Shown here: positions 42,250 to 51,737 of the stretch, piece after piece
How the letters are laid out: each line of letters opens with the position of its first letter
How positions within the stretch are numbered: the first letter of the stretch is position 1
Origin: Aureisphaera galaxeae
Lineage (GTDB): Bacteria > Bacteroidota > Bacteroidia > Flavobacteriales > Flavobacteriaceae
Reading direction: 5' to 3'
DNA length: 64,000 bases
Assembly: GCF_028561275.1 (NCBI RefSeq)
Contig: NZ_JAQQTF010000002.1
Span: 528,812 to 592,811 of the forward strand
The notes under the pieces: generated by a model
Told to the model about the DNA's origin: nothing
Seen by the model: only the letters and a program-made list of their open reading frames with translations
Database searches by the model: none
Position numbers and translations under genes: made by a program

Positions 42250-44267
42250 TCTTCTTGGGTTAGTAACATGATTAGATGTGCGGCACTCCAACTGAAATTT
42301 TTGGCATAAAGGCCTTCACCCGTTAGGGGATGATAATTTTCCCGAATGGGAACTCCCTTTTCCATAAGACCGGAAGCACCTGCTATAATGGTCTTTGTAG
42401 CATTATCCGCTTCTTCCTGAAAGCCGTAATTTCTGAGTCCTTTTACTCCAAAATAGGCCTGATCCAACCAATTGGGGCCTCTCCAATAGCCTTTTAACGG
42501 ATTGAACTTTTCATGATCTGCACTCATGGTCTGAAAAGGAACCTTGGTAAAGAACTTACTTGTGTCCATCATTTTCTCTTTAACAGCTTCCGCTTGTTCT
42601 TGTGTGGCAGCTTTGGCCCAAAGGGCCGTCCAACCTTCACTTCCTTCTCCTTTTATGAATTCGGTTCCTTCTAAGTTGGTGTCGTAAAACCACCCATCTA
42701 CGGCATCGTAAAATTGACGTTGAATCCGTTCTTTTAACGCTTCAGCTTCCTTTCTCAGTCCCTCGGCATCATCCAATTTATCTAAGGCCTCCGCTAAGTT
42801 CGCAAGAAATAGTTTCTCCGCATACAAATAGGCATTAAGATCTACACTTTCTTGATTCATGGAATAGGCCTGTGGCCCATTTTTCAGCATCTCTGTGTTG
42901 TCGAAACGAATGGCATTGTCCATACCGCTTTCCCATTTGGCAGCTATCAGGCTTCCATCGGTAGAGCCGTATTCGCAGATGCCATCTTGGTCGTGATCCC
43001 TTTCGCGATACCACCATTCGTGATAATTTTTCAGTTTGGGATACATTCGGCCTACGAACTCTAAGTCTTGATCATTTTCAAAAACCTTGGCTACAGCCCA
43101 TGCAGCGAGTGGAGGCTTGGTATCCCTATAATTGTGATTCTCGATCAAAGTATCTCGAAACACACAATCGGCCACGAAACCATTTTCATTTTGAAAATCG
43201 AACATGAGTTCAATCTGTTCCTTGGCAAGGCGATTGTCATACTGAGAGAGTCCAACAGCGTGTTTCCACGAGTCCCAGGACCAAAACCCATTGAACCATT
43301 TGTAGTGGTAACTGGGAAAGAGTCCTTCGTGTTTGATTTCCCCAGCGGGGATTCGCCAATTATTCTGAAGGGTGAGTTGGGCTTTGGCAAGCACTTGTTT
43401 GTAGATAGAATCTTTAAAATTGGGTCGTAACTGCTTAGTCAATTTCGAAAGCTGGTCGTCTTTTTCTTTTTCCCTAGCGTTCAATACCGAATCGAAGGAA
43501 ATATTACTAAGCAATTGCTTTTCCTCTTCCCAAGAATATTCAGGAAAGATAAAGGAGACCGAAATTGTAATTTTTTTGTGCTCCCATGGTTTTATTTCCG
43601 CCTCAGGAACATCAATAGCAAAGGAAGTCTCTCCAAGCATACGCGTATTGGTATGCTGTTCATGCACGGTAATGTAAGCAATAGCGGGACCGTTTGTAGA
43701 GATGATTTGAATGCCATCTTCAAAGGGTATTGGAATGAGTCCTATGGAAAATAGATCGCTCTGTATAGAAAAATAGAGAGGGAGTTTTTGTTCGGTTCTA
43801 TTTACGATTTTGGTTTCTATCAAAGCCGTATGCCCAGAAAGAAAAACCAATTTTTGATCTACGGAAAGGGAGTCGTTTTTATATTTGGTTGCTAAATGAC
43901 TACTGAAGCTCTTTTGATTAAGTCGGTCTTTCTCCCAATCTATAAGGTTTTTGCCACCACTTCCAGATAGGATGGTTTTTAATAGGGATTTACTGGACCA
44001 GATACCATTTTGCTGGGTCATCAAGAATGGGCCTGAAAATCCACCTGAAGGTGAGAGGCTATCTTGAAGTCCAAAGGCGAACCAAGCACCTTGGTCGGAA
44101 AACATAAGCCCGTTTTTGTCCATAGAGTCCTTGGGCGTGATTCTATAGTCCAAAACATTCTTGCTCAAACGTAAATGATCGAAAGAAGGGGTTTTGGAAT
44201 CTTCTCTTTTCTCTTGACAACTTACTAAGATGCCAAAGACTATAATTATGCAAATAATATGCTTCAT
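42246..44267 (-). CDS. GH63-type alpha-glucosidase lipoprotein (YgjK/trehalase-like (alpha/alpha)6 barrel)
   Basis: 673 aa. Lipoprotein signal MKHIICIIIVFGILVSCQ (LVSC). An N-terminal beta-sandwich is followed from about residue 290 by the (alpha/alpha)6 barrel: WFNGFWSWDSWKHAVGL, the catalytic-acid region KWESGMDNAIRFDN near residue 446, and a base-carrying PIRENYHPLTGEGLYAKNFSWSAAH near 644. These motifs fit GH63, whose bacterial member YgjK, as I recall, favours alpha-glucosides including Glc-alpha-1,2-Gal. That disaccharide is the collagen glycan, which matches the neighbours (beta-galactosidase, hydroxylysine-kinase fusion). Three bases after the dehydratase gene and coupled to the fusion gene. 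Confidence 0.78.
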
Positions 44268-44270
44268 GGG

Positions 44271-45341
44271 CTACCTTAAAATAAATCCGTGTTTCATAGG
44301 GTCCTTTGGGTCAATAATAAAGGTGTGGTGTCCTGTGATATGGGCCGTGCCTTCTACTTGTGGAATTACTGCCTCAAAAGGCCCAAAAGTCGTTTCGGAT
44401 ACAACCGATCCATTAAAAACAGAGCCCGTAATACTTTCAATGCTCATGGTTTCGCCCAACGCAATTTCTTTTCTTGCCGAGTGAATCGCCATTCGGCCAG
44501 AAACCCCGGAACCCGTGGGGCAACGATCTACTTCACCTTCGGCAAAAATGCACACATTCTTACTGTCGTTTCCGTTGGGTTGTTTCGTATTGTCTACGAA
44601 GATGGTTCCGTACAAAAAGCTCAAATCCCTTTCCAAAGGATGGATGATATCCGTATCCCTTGCTGAAACGGCTCTCTTAATGTCCATTCCTGCCTTAATA
44701 AGATCATTATAGGATGAAGTGTCTAGATCGAAATCGAAAGAATTCTTGGCCATATCCACGTAGGCATAGTAAGCTCCGCCATAAGCTAGATCGTAGGTGA
44801 TGGTTTCCAACCCTGGGATTTCAATGGTTCGATCCAAAGCCAAAACAAAACTCGGAACACAATGAAATCGAACGCCAGAAACCTGTCCTTCTTTCACGAA
44901 GATATAAGAGAGGATTCTTCCACAGGGAGCATCTATTTTTAAGAGATTATCTCCCTCTTTCACATCGATCCATTGCATTTCAACAGCTAAGGTAGAAATG
45001 GCAATGATGGCATGGCCACACATGGTAGAATAGCCTTCGTTATGTAGGAAAAGAATACCAAAATCGCCTTCTTCATCGTTTGGAGGCACCAATAAACAGC
45101 CGTACATATCGGCATGGCCTCTCGGTTCGAGCATAAGGGCCGTTCGTAAGTGATCGTAGTTTTCTTTGCAATAGTTGCGATACTCTAATACCGAGTTGCC
45201 TTTCAGTTCTGGAAAGCCTTCCAAAATAACCCGCAAAGACTCACCTCCCGTATGCATGTCTATGGTCTTGATATGTAATCCGTCGGTTTTTATTTCCGAA
45301 AGATTAGATTGCATAATGTTCTCGTAGGTATTCTTAGGCAT
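44271..45341 (-). CDS. trans-3-hydroxy-L-proline dehydratase (proline racemase family, Cys/Thr type)
   Basis: 356 aa. Same fold as the epimerase at 30654, with Cys108 in STMCGHAIIA but Thr276 in RCPTGSGVSGRMAIH in place of the second Cys. A Cys/Thr pair with this spacing is the mark of trans-3-hydroxy-L-proline dehydratases such as human L3HYPDH. It should yield 1-pyrroline-2-carboxylate, the substrate of the reductase encoded directly upstream, whose stop it overlaps by 8 bp. An alternative start at 45314 is possible because the family usually begins near KTIDMHTGGE. Confidence 0.9.
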   Translation of the reverse strand: MPKNTYENIMQSNLSEIKTDGLHIKTIDMHTGGESLRVILEGFPELKGNSVLEYRNYCKENYDHLRTALMLEPRGHADMYGCLLVPPNDEEGDFGILFLHNEGYSTMCGHAIIAISTLAVEMQWIDVKEGDNLLKIDAPCGRILSYIFVKEGQVSGVRFHCVPSFVLALDRTIEIPGLETITYDLAYGGAYYAYVDMAKNSFDFDLDTSSYNDLIKAGMDIKRAVSARDTDIIHPLERDLSFLYGTIFVDNTKQPNGNDSKNVCIFAEGEVDRCPTGSGVSGRMAIHSARKEIALGETMSIESITGSVFNGSVVSETTFGPFEAVIPQVEGTAHITGHHTFIIDPKDPMKHGFILR

Positions 45342-46293
45342 GGGTCATTTTTTTGTAATAATAGTTGGCAGCGGCTAGATCTTCGATAGCGTGTCCTACT
45401 GATTTAAACAATGTGATTTCATCATCATGAGTTCTTCCTTCTTTTGCATTGGAACACAATTCGAAAAGGTCGCTTTGTATGGCTTCACGTTTCAGAATCC
45501 CGTTCTGCATGGGAATGACAATATCCCCACTTTCGTTCAATCCCTGATAGGTATCTACATGCACCGACGCCTTCTCTATAGTGACATCATCCGCTTCCCG
45601 CATATTCGGTTTGTAGGCTCCTACCAAATCTATGTGTTGTCCAGGTCTGAGATATTTTCCCAAAACCAATGGTGTGGCCGATAGGGTCGCGCAAGATATG
45701 ATGGACACTTCCGAAATCTTTTCTTCAATGGTTTGAATGGGTTCGGCTTGAATGCCTAGCGGTTTAAGTTTCTCACTCAGCGCTTCTGCCTTCTTGTAAT
45801 TTCTTCCCCAGAGGTACACCTGTTTTATATTGCGCACACTGGCATGTGCTTGAATTAAGTTAGAAGCAAGAGCTCCTGTTCCTATCATTAATAGGGAATC
45901 GGCATTTTTGTTCGATAGAAAAGTAGATGCCAATGCTGAAGCGGCGGCCGTACGTTTGGCCGTAAGGCTTTTGGCGTCTATGATGGCCTTCACCACACCC
46001 GTACTCGCCTCCATATGAATATAAACCCCCTGAACGGAAGGAAGCCCTACTTTATCATTGTCAGGATTTACGGTAACCACTTTTACCCCTGCACTTCCCG
46101 AAGGATCCCAAGCTGGCATGAGGAGAAGGGTCGTATCCTTATCGGAAGATGCGTTTTGAAAATCGTGATGGTGCCTTTTGGGAATGCTAATCCCCGATTG
46201 GGTAAAGTGCGACTTCAAGGCCTGAATTAAGGAAGGGAAATGGGTGTTCTCTTCAATAAAATGAGCGTCTATTTGAAGAAGGGATTGCATCAT
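45334..46293 (-). CDS. Ornithine cyclodeaminase/mu-crystallin family, probable 1-pyrroline-2-carboxylate reductase
   Basis: 319 aa. The opening region LLMPAWDPSGSAGVKVVTVNPDN, the NAD(P)-binding segment LMIGTGALASNLIQAHASV (GxGxxA) and the HIDLVGAYKPNMREADD stretch are typical of the ornithine cyclodeaminase/mu-crystallin family. Coupled to the trans-3-hydroxyproline dehydratase, it most likely reduces 1-pyrroline-2-carboxylate to L-proline (LhpI type). Two adjacent ATGs (46293, 46290) are available. Confidence 0.88.
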   Translation of the reverse strand: MMQSLLQIDAHFIEENTHFPSLIQALKSHFTQSGISIPKRHHHDFQNASSDKDTTLLLMPAWDPSGSAGVKVVTVNPDNDKVGLPSVQGVYIHMEASTGVVKAIIDAKSLTAKRTAAASALASTFLSNKNADSLLMIGTGALASNLIQAHASVRNIKQVYLWGRNYKKAEALSEKLKPLGIQAEPIQTIEEKISEVSIISCATLSATPLVLGKYLRPGQHIDLVGAYKPNMREADDVTIEKASVHVDTYQGLNESGDIVIPMQNGILKREAIQSDLFELCSNAKEGRTHDDEITLFKSVGHAIEDLAAANYYYKKMTHA

Positions 46294-46353
46294 TTCAAAA
46301 ATAAGTAAATCCCCAGATGTAATATCAGATTAATACGAATTCGTTAATAAAGT

Positions 46354-46370
46354 ACTATGAATGGATAATA
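46354..46370 (+). promoter_or_regulatory. Degenerate copy of the AraC operator half-site
   Basis: ACTATGAATGGATAATA matches the 17-bp half-site consensus ATsATAwTTGAATAATA at 12 positions. It lies in the 111 bp between the aldose epimerase and the pyrroline reductase gene, where a promoter of the minus operon would be. In AT-rich DNA this could be chance. Confidence 0.25.
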
Positions 46371-46404
46371 TGATATCAATTCTATGAAAATCCCTGAGTG
46401 AGTA

Positions 46405-47295
46405 TCATGTATTTCCATGCTCCAATTGAAGATGGAGGGAGCATTTAAAGGAAGACTGCGGATGTAGTATTTGCTTGCCCACACCGTTGTTAAAGCTATT
46501 CGCAATACAGGTCATAGGCTCGATGGCGATGGATTTTCTGTCGTCTGGAATGAACAGTTGGAGATACTCAAGTCCTTGGGTTGTTATGGAAAGATCGTAC
46601 TCCTTGGTTTTCAACCTTACTTCGGGTTGTAAAAGGTTGAATGCCGTATCCAGCTCCTTATTGTTTAAAGTAATAGAATTACGAACGATATCTTTGGCAT
46701 CTGTTGGGATCATTCGGCCATTGGTATGATATGTTTTGTTAGACGCGAATAGGATTTCGCTATGCTTATCTTCCATGGTGAAATAAGGGTGCCACCCCAG
46801 CCCAAAAGGAAACGACTTGTTGCCCAAATTGATTACGTGGAAGGATAGTGTCATTCCTTTTTCAGAAAACGCATAGCTCACCTCCATTTTAAAAGCGAAG
46901 GGGAAAGATCCGTTAGGGTTATGATCGTAGTCTAAATGTATTTGGGTATCCGTTACCGAAGAGACCGAAAAAGAGCAATTACTCACACATCCATGGATGG
47001 CGTTATTTCCGTCTGGGTCATTGATGGGTAAGGTGTAAGAAATGTCTTCATGTCTAAATGTACCATCCTCCAACCGATTGGGAAAAGGGAACAACAAACT
47101 GCTTGGATAGAACTTCTCATAATAGGCAATTCCCTCTTCCGATAAGGGGAAAGGAGTCATGATTTGAGTCCCGTCATGCACCCAATCCAATACACTTCCA
47201 CCCAAATGAGGGAATACCTTGTAGGACGCCTTGGCACTTTCAAAAACGTAATGAGAAAGTTTTGGGTTAGGATGTGAAATAAAATGGTGGGTCAT
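46405..47295 (-). CDS. Aldose 1-epimerase (galactose mutarotase-like)
   Basis: 296 aa beta-sandwich. Active-site residues: His in NNAIHGCVSN, His in FGLGWHPYF and Glu in SIAIEPMTCIANSFNNG, matching the aldose 1-epimerase family. It interconverts alpha and beta anomers of galactose or glucose. As the upstream neighbour of the GH63/GH2 operon it fits the handling of beta-galactose freed from hydroxylysine glycans. Cytosolic, no signal. 48 bp upstream lies the end of the DUF4407 gene. Confidence 0.88.
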   Translation of the reverse strand: MTHHFISHPNPKLSHYVFESAKASYKVFPHLGGSVLDWVHDGTQIMTPFPLSEEGIAYYEKFYPSSLLFPFPNRLEDGTFRHEDISYTLPINDPDGNNAIHGCVSNCSFSVSSVTDTQIHLDYDHNPNGSFPFAFKMEVSYAFSEKGMTLSFHVINLGNKSFPFGLGWHPYFTMEDKHSEILFASNKTYHTNGRMIPTDAKDIVRNSITLNNKELDTAFNLLQPEVRLKTKEYDLSITTQGLEYLQLFIPDDRKSIAIEPMTCIANSFNNGVGKQILHPQSSFKCSLHLQLEHGNT

Positions 47296-47343
47296 GTTTT
47301 AATTTAAACCCACCAAGTAACAAAAAAAATATGAGTTAAATCC

Positions 47344-48444
47344 CTAAAGGATACTTTGTTGCTTTTTGTAAAAGGCATTTGCCTGTTCCTGCATGAGCTG
47401 ACGTGCAATACGTCGCTTGTAATCGTACAATTCCTGCTCTTCGGCAATATCGGCGTACACTCGATTGTTTACGTCCCTATCGGTAGCCACCAATATTTCG
47501 CGTTGCACTTTTTGTTGTACGGTCCATGTTTGGATAGCACCTTCCTGCTCTGCCAATCTCAGATCGTAAGGTCCTTTGGGAGACAATAACTTGGCGAAAA
47601 TGGGCGAGGTTTCTATGGCTAGGAACAATAGGAAAATAAAGAAGGAAGGCAACCAAGGTAGTTTCCCCAAGGCATTTACACGAGCCATCAGTCCATCGAA
47701 TCCGTCAATGACAGGCTGGGTATCGGCTACTTTGGTTTCGTAGTCCGATGCCAATTGGGCTATTTGCGCTTCGGCAGCTTCAACTTTGGCTTTATTCTCC
47801 GTTCGCAATGCCTGCAGGGCAGCTAATTCGGAATCGTGCTTTTCCCGTTTCTCTTTGTAAACGGGCCCCTTGCCTACAATTTCGGTGCCTTTGCGTCCTT
47901 CGGCTTCGGCTATATAGGTTTCGTACAGGGTATTTACCTCTGTTTCTTTGGTAGCGACCTCGTTTTTCAGGTTATCTATTTCAGTATTTAGAGCTTCGAT
48001 GGCCGGCGTATACTGCATGGCCAATTGCTCCTGATTATCTAAGGTCATTTGGTTCTTTTCTTCCAAAAGGACCTGGTCTATTTCCTTTTCAAAAATCTTC
48101 AATTCCAAAGGTTTTGAAATTACAATGGCGATGATAATGGCTAGGAGAATTCGAGGGGATGCCTGTATGAGTTCATCGAAAAAATTATCTCTTTTCTTGA
48201 TGGTAGAAACAATGAATCTATCAAGATTAAAAATGAGCATTCCCCATATAATTCCGAAGAAAATAGAAGGTAAAAGGCTGTCGAATACAGTGTATAGGGC
48301 ATAAGAAGCTGCAATGGTAGCCATCACAGCGGTAAAGAATACAGTTGCCCCTATACCCGCATACTTGGTCTGTTCCCCGGAAGAGCACTCGTCGAGTATA
48401 TCGGTGTCGGCCCCGGAGCAAAAGATGAAAAATCGTTGTAACAT
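47344..48444 (-). CDS. DUF4407 membrane protein
   Basis: 366 aa. N-terminal region with three to four TM helices (FFTAVMATIAASYALYTV, FFGIIWGMLIFNLDRFIV, ILLAIIIAIVISKPLEL), then a coiled coil of about 120 residues rich in Glu, Lys and Ala (residues 125-245). Another TM (LPSFFIFLLFLAIETSPIF) and a charged tail follow. IFNLDRFIVSTIKK and the ISKPLELKIFEKEI segment are the DUF4407 signatures. Function unknown. Confidence 0.88.
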   Translation of the reverse strand: MLQRFFIFCSGADTDILDECSSGEQTKYAGIGATVFFTAVMATIAASYALYTVFDSLLPSIFFGIIWGMLIFNLDRFIVSTIKKRDNFFDELIQASPRILLAIIIAIVISKPLELKIFEKEIDQVLLEEKNQMTLDNQEQLAMQYTPAIEALNTEIDNLKNEVATKETEVNTLYETYIAEAEGRKGTEIVGKGPVYKEKREKHDSELAALQALRTENKAKVEAAEAQIAQLASDYETKVADTQPVIDGFDGLMARVNALGKLPWLPSFFIFLLFLAIETSPIFAKLLSPKGPYDLRLAEQEGAIQTWTVQQKVQREILVATDRDVNNRVYADIAEEQELYDYKRRIARQLMQEQANAFYKKQQSIL

Positions 48445-48505
48445 AACTAGTTGGATAAGGGATTGATGAGTTAGTTAGAACGTATTTAATTATGATTTGT
48501 TACAT

Positions 48506-48530
48506 AAAAAAGCCCCCAATTGTTGGGGGC
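48506..48530 (-). terminator. Rho-independent terminator of the second BlaI/M56 operon
   Basis: Stem GCCCCCAA (48512-48519) / TTGGGGGC (48523-48530) with a 3-nt loop; on the minus strand it is followed by six U (A-run 48506-48511). It lies 73 bp after the M56 stop at 48603 and upstream of the DUF4407 start, insulating the two. Confidence 0.85.
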
Positions 48531-48602
48531 CTCAGTATTTTGGGAAAAGATTGGCAATTTCAAAAAGAGAACAAACCCTTATCCTTCCCTAGCAACCTGT
48601 TT

Positions 48603-50675
48603 TTACTGCTTCTTGCTCCAGAAATGAACTTCGGGCTTTCCATCTTCGCCCTTAATAACGTTTACTGTTGCGATAGCGTCTACTTTTTTGGTCAATTCGA
48701 TCGCTTGATCTTTACTGATTTGCTTGTCATTGAGAAAGAAAGTGGCACCTTCAGAAATCGCCTGGGTTAAATCGATGAGCGGATCTTGTTGTATTTTATA
48801 GTCCGTCTTTATTTCATGGTTTGTTTTTACATCTACGTTTGTCGATACCTTGTGATTAAACTTGTACTTGGCATGAACAATGGGTTCTGTAGAAATTTTC
48901 ACCGTAGGTCGATCCGAATTGTATCCTATGGTTTGGATGTTAAGGTCCTCATTCTTTTCCAGGAGTGATATCGCCTTTGCAGAAGATATCTTCTTTCCTT
49001 CATAATAGAAGTTAGCATCTTTCTTTGCCATCGACTTAATGTGATCTAATGGGGACTCAGGAGTCGGTGGTGGCGGTGGTGGAGGGGGCATTTCTCCATC
49101 GGGAACGCCTTTTCTGAATTTAAATGTATTCTTGTCGCCTGATGGCGGAGGTGGCGGTGGCGGTGGAATATTTTCGTCCGGATCTGCTACCCACGAATTT
49201 GTTTTTGGTGGATCTGGAACCACTTTAGGCTCTTTGGCTCCCGGAGCTGGTGGCGCCGGTGGTGGCGGTGGAAGTTTCGGGAATGCTTGCGCATTGGCGC
49301 GCTGCTTTTTGCTCATTTTGGAGTAGAGGTACTCCATGCGCTCGATTTCTTCTTTAATAATGAACATATTGTCCTTGGGCATGTCATTGTACTTCTTTGC
49401 CAGGCGATTGTATTCTGCAACCTCCTTCGCAGTAGCCTTCTTTTGAACAGGATTTTTAGCATCATCGGAAACATTCAAAACCAGATTTTCTGCATAGGTA
49501 CCCGATGTACCTTCTTTATGTACTTTGCCTGGAATATGCATTTTCTTTATTCCATAGTCCTCAAGCGCCGCTTTTATATCGAAAATAAGTCCCATAGGAA
49601 GGGATCCATCTGCCGTAATTTGAGCGATGACGGTTTGTTGTCGTTGCGTTTTGGTAAGGTGTGGATTTATTTCCTTTAAGGTTACAGGAAGTTCTTTCAG
49701 TGATGATAATCGTTCGTTTACCAATAACTCTTTTTCCTCGTTTACAAAGATCCTTATGTTTTCGGCTTCAAAAGCATCGGCATTCGATATCTCATTTGCT
49801 GCAACAAAGGTGTTTTCCTTTTCCACTTGTTTGGTGGTACTAAATCCATAAACTAGTACAGCCAATAAAGGGATTACAACTAGACTTCGCACCCAAGTGC
49901 TAGTCTGTGATGTGTGTTTTCTCATGATTTTAATTCGTTTTTTGATGAATGAATAATTAATAGAGTTGGCCAGTGATGGCGAACAGGCATTTGATGAGAA
50001 TGCCAACAGGGTATTTTGGTAGGTCGAGGCATCGATACCGGTTTTCAACACCGCACGATCTGCCAAAAATTCGTGATTCAGTTTAATGCTATGACGTATG
50101 AAATGGAGTAGGGGATTGAACCAAAATACGACAAGTAGTAATTCTATAAATAGGACATCCAAGCTATGCCATTCCCGAGCATGTACTTCTTCGTGGTCCA
50201 GAACTTCCTTTGGGATTTCATTGGCTTCAAAGTTATTTCGGTTTAAGAATATATAACTTAAAAAGGTATGTGGGGTGGTTGGGGCCAACAACAACACATG
50301 GAATACATTTTTGTTTTTAAATCTGGGGTTTTTCCTGATTTTTCGAATCATGGAGAAAAGATTCCTTCCAAATTTTAAACCGAAGAAAAGCAGTCCAATA
50401 CCATAGATGATGCCCAAGGCTATACCCAAATAGTTGGGAGCTTTTTCGTGCGTTATCGAAATGGAAGCGTCTTCCGAGAAGGTGATTGTGTTCGCGAGAG
50501 GTGTAGCTTCAACATATTCCGTAAAGGTGATAAAGGGTATGGTAAAGGACAGTAAAATAATTCCTAAAAGATAGAATCGTTTCAGGGTGTGCATGCTTTC
50601 ACGTTCTAGAAAAAGCTTGTAGAAAGCATATAAAATCCCGAGGCATGCGGCCGATTTCAATAAATACATTTCCAT
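48603..50675 (-). CDS. M56 (BlaR1-like) membrane metallopeptidase with proline-rich linkers and duplicated C-terminal unit
   Basis: 690 aa. Membrane helices at about residues 5-20, 33-50, 82-102, the zinc motif HEEVH at 161-165 followed by FIELLLVVFWFNPLLHF, and another TM near 290. The long periplasmic part has two polyproline tracts (KLPPPPPAPPAPG, IPPPPPPPPS and a third in GEMPPPPPPPP). It ends in two related units (FYYEGKKISSAKAISLLEK and FFLNDKQISKDQAIELTKK). No penicillin-binding domain. It is a paralogue of the protein at 650-2068 but has a different sensor part. Two bp after the BlaI stop. Confidence 0.85.
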   Translation of the reverse strand: MEMYLLKSAACLGILYAFYKLFLERESMHTLKRFYLLGIILLSFTIPFITFTEYVEATPLANTITFSEDASISITHEKAPNYLGIALGIIYGIGLLFFGLKFGRNLFSMIRKIRKNPRFKNKNVFHVLLLAPTTPHTFLSYIFLNRNNFEANEIPKEVLDHEEVHAREWHSLDVLFIELLLVVFWFNPLLHFIRHSIKLNHEFLADRAVLKTGIDASTYQNTLLAFSSNACSPSLANSINYSFIKKRIKIMRKHTSQTSTWVRSLVVIPLLAVLVYGFSTTKQVEKENTFVAANEISNADAFEAENIRIFVNEEKELLVNERLSSLKELPVTLKEINPHLTKTQRQQTVIAQITADGSLPMGLIFDIKAALEDYGIKKMHIPGKVHKEGTSGTYAENLVLNVSDDAKNPVQKKATAKEVAEYNRLAKKYNDMPKDNMFIIKEEIERMEYLYSKMSKKQRANAQAFPKLPPPPPAPPAPGAKEPKVVPDPPKTNSWVADPDENIPPPPPPPPSGDKNTFKFRKGVPDGEMPPPPPPPPTPESPLDHIKSMAKKDANFYYEGKKISSAKAISLLEKNEDLNIQTIGYNSDRPTVKISTEPIVHAKYKFNHKVSTNVDVKTNHEIKTDYKIQQDPLIDLTQAISEGATFFLNDKQISKDQAIELTKKVDAIATVNVIKGEDGKPEVHFWSKKQ

Positions 50676-50677
50676 AC

Positions 50678-51043
50678 CTATTTCTTTTTAATTTGTTCGT
50701 CAATTAAGCTTCTAAGGTCTTCCAATTCTTCCTTGCTGAGGTCTGTGGCTTCCGTAAAGAAAGAAGCAAATTGCGAAGCACTGTCGTTGAAGAAATTCTT
50801 AATGAGACCATTTACGTGTCTAGAGAAATAATCCTTCTTTTTTACCAAAGGAAAGTACTCGCGCGAACGCCCCAATTGTTTGTAGTCTACAAACTTTTTG
50901 TCCTGCATACGCTTTAATAGGGTGGCAACCGTAGTGGTGGCAGGTCTGGGCTCTGGGTAACCCTCGATAAGATCCTTCATGAAGGCGCGCTTCTTTTTCC
51001 AGAGGATCTGCATGAGCTGTTCTTCGGCGTTCGATAATTGCAT
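50678..51043 (-). CDS. BlaI/MecI/CopY family transcriptional repressor
   Basis: 121 aa. The N-terminus LSNAEEQLMQILWKKKRAFMKDLIEGYPEPRPATTTVATLLKRMQDKKFVDYK is the BlaI winged helix, followed by the dimerisation helices. Autoregulation is strongly suggested by two perfect TACA-N2-TGTA Bla boxes 28 bp apart in the promoter. Paired with the downstream M56 protease. Confidence 0.92.
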   Translation of the reverse strand: MQLSNAEEQLMQILWKKKRAFMKDLIEGYPEPRPATTTVATLLKRMQDKKFVDYKQLGRSREYFPLVKKKDYFSRHVNGLIKNFFNDSASQFASFFTEATDLSKEELEDLRSLIDEQIKKK

Positions 51044-51070
51044 TTTCTTCTACGTTTTTAGAATTTACTC

Positions 51071-51108
51071 TACAAATGTAGAACAAATATTTTAATTCTA
51101 CAAATGTA
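51071..51108 (-). promoter_or_regulatory. Twin Bla-box operators overlapping the BlaI/M56 promoter
   Basis: TACAAATGTA occurs at 51071-51080 and 51099-51108, each inside CTACAAATGTAG. Read on the minus strand the proximal box contains the -7 element TACATTTG and the distal box the -33 TTTG, separated by 20 nt. Both RNA polymerase contacts therefore lie inside the two operators. Confidence 0.85.
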
Positions 51109-51136
51109 GAGGTAAAATTTATTGTTTTTAATCTGT

Positions 51137-51144
51137 TACCTTTG
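51137..51144 (+). promoter_or_regulatory. -7 element of the PhnA-like gene
   Basis: TACCTTTG fits TAnnTTTG and lies 17 bp before the ATG at 51162. The -33 TTTG is not evident at the usual distance. The divergent Bla boxes end 28 bp upstream, so some cross-control is conceivable. Confidence 0.4.
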
Positions 51145-51161
51145 CCGCAAATCCCAAATCC

Positions 51162-51737
51162 ATGAGTCTAGAGAGAGACCTGCTAAAGCGTGCCGAAAAT
51201 AGATGCGAACTCTGTGGAGCAGATGAATCCTTAGCACCTTATGAAGTTCCAAACTCCCCAAAAAGTGGGCTGGAGAATCATCTTTTGTCCTGCGGTACAT
51301 GCACCTCTCAATTCGATAGTGAAGTTCGTGACGCCAATCACTGGCGTTGTCTTAATGATAGTATGTGGAGTCAAGAGCCTGTTGTACAGGTCATGGCTTG
51401 GCGCATGCTCCATCGATTGAAGTCGGAAGGATGGCCGCAAGATCTTTTGGACATGATGTATTTGGATGAAGATACCCAGGCTTGGGCTGCCGCTGCTGGC
51501 GATGCAGAAGATAAGAGCAATGCTATCGTGCACAAAGATGCCAACGGAGCCATCCTGAAAGCCGGCGATAGCGTGGTCCTCATAAAAGACCTAAAAGTGA
51601 AAGGGTCTAGCATGGTGGCCAAACAAGGAACTGCGGTACGAAGAATATCCCTGGACCACGAAAACCCAGAATACATTGAAGGAAAAGTAGACGGTCAACA
51701 CATTGTGATCGTTACTAAATATGTTAAGAAATTATAG
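51162..51737 (+). CDS. PhnA-domain zinc-ribbon protein (YjdM-like)
   Basis: 191 aa. N-terminal zinc ribbon with CELCGADESLAPYEV and LLSCGTCTSQ. The C-terminal PhnA domain is KDANGAILKAGDSVVLIKDLKVKGSSMVAKQGT. The central part is longer than in E. coli YjdM, as is usual in Bacteroidota. Despite the name there is no evidence of phosphonate metabolism. Its stop abuts the stop of the converging membrane-protein gene. Confidence 0.88.
   Translation: MSLERDLLKRAENRCELCGADESLAPYEVPNSPKSGLENHLLSCGTCTSQFDSEVRDANHWRCLNDSMWSQEPVVQVMAWRMLHRLKSEGWPQDLLDMMYLDEDTQAWAAAAGDAEDKSNAIVHKDANGAILKAGDSVVLIKDLKVKGSSMVAKQGTAVRRISLDHENPEYIEGKVDGQHIVIVTKYVKKL

Noticed and set aside
46296-46303. TATTTTTG (minus strand) as promoter of the pyrroline reductase gene
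   Set aside because: It lies only a few bases before the ATG, so transcription would begin at or inside the start codon.
51162-51737. Phosphonate utilisation role from the PhnA name
   Set aside because: The PhnA domain is misnamed historically and no phn genes are present.
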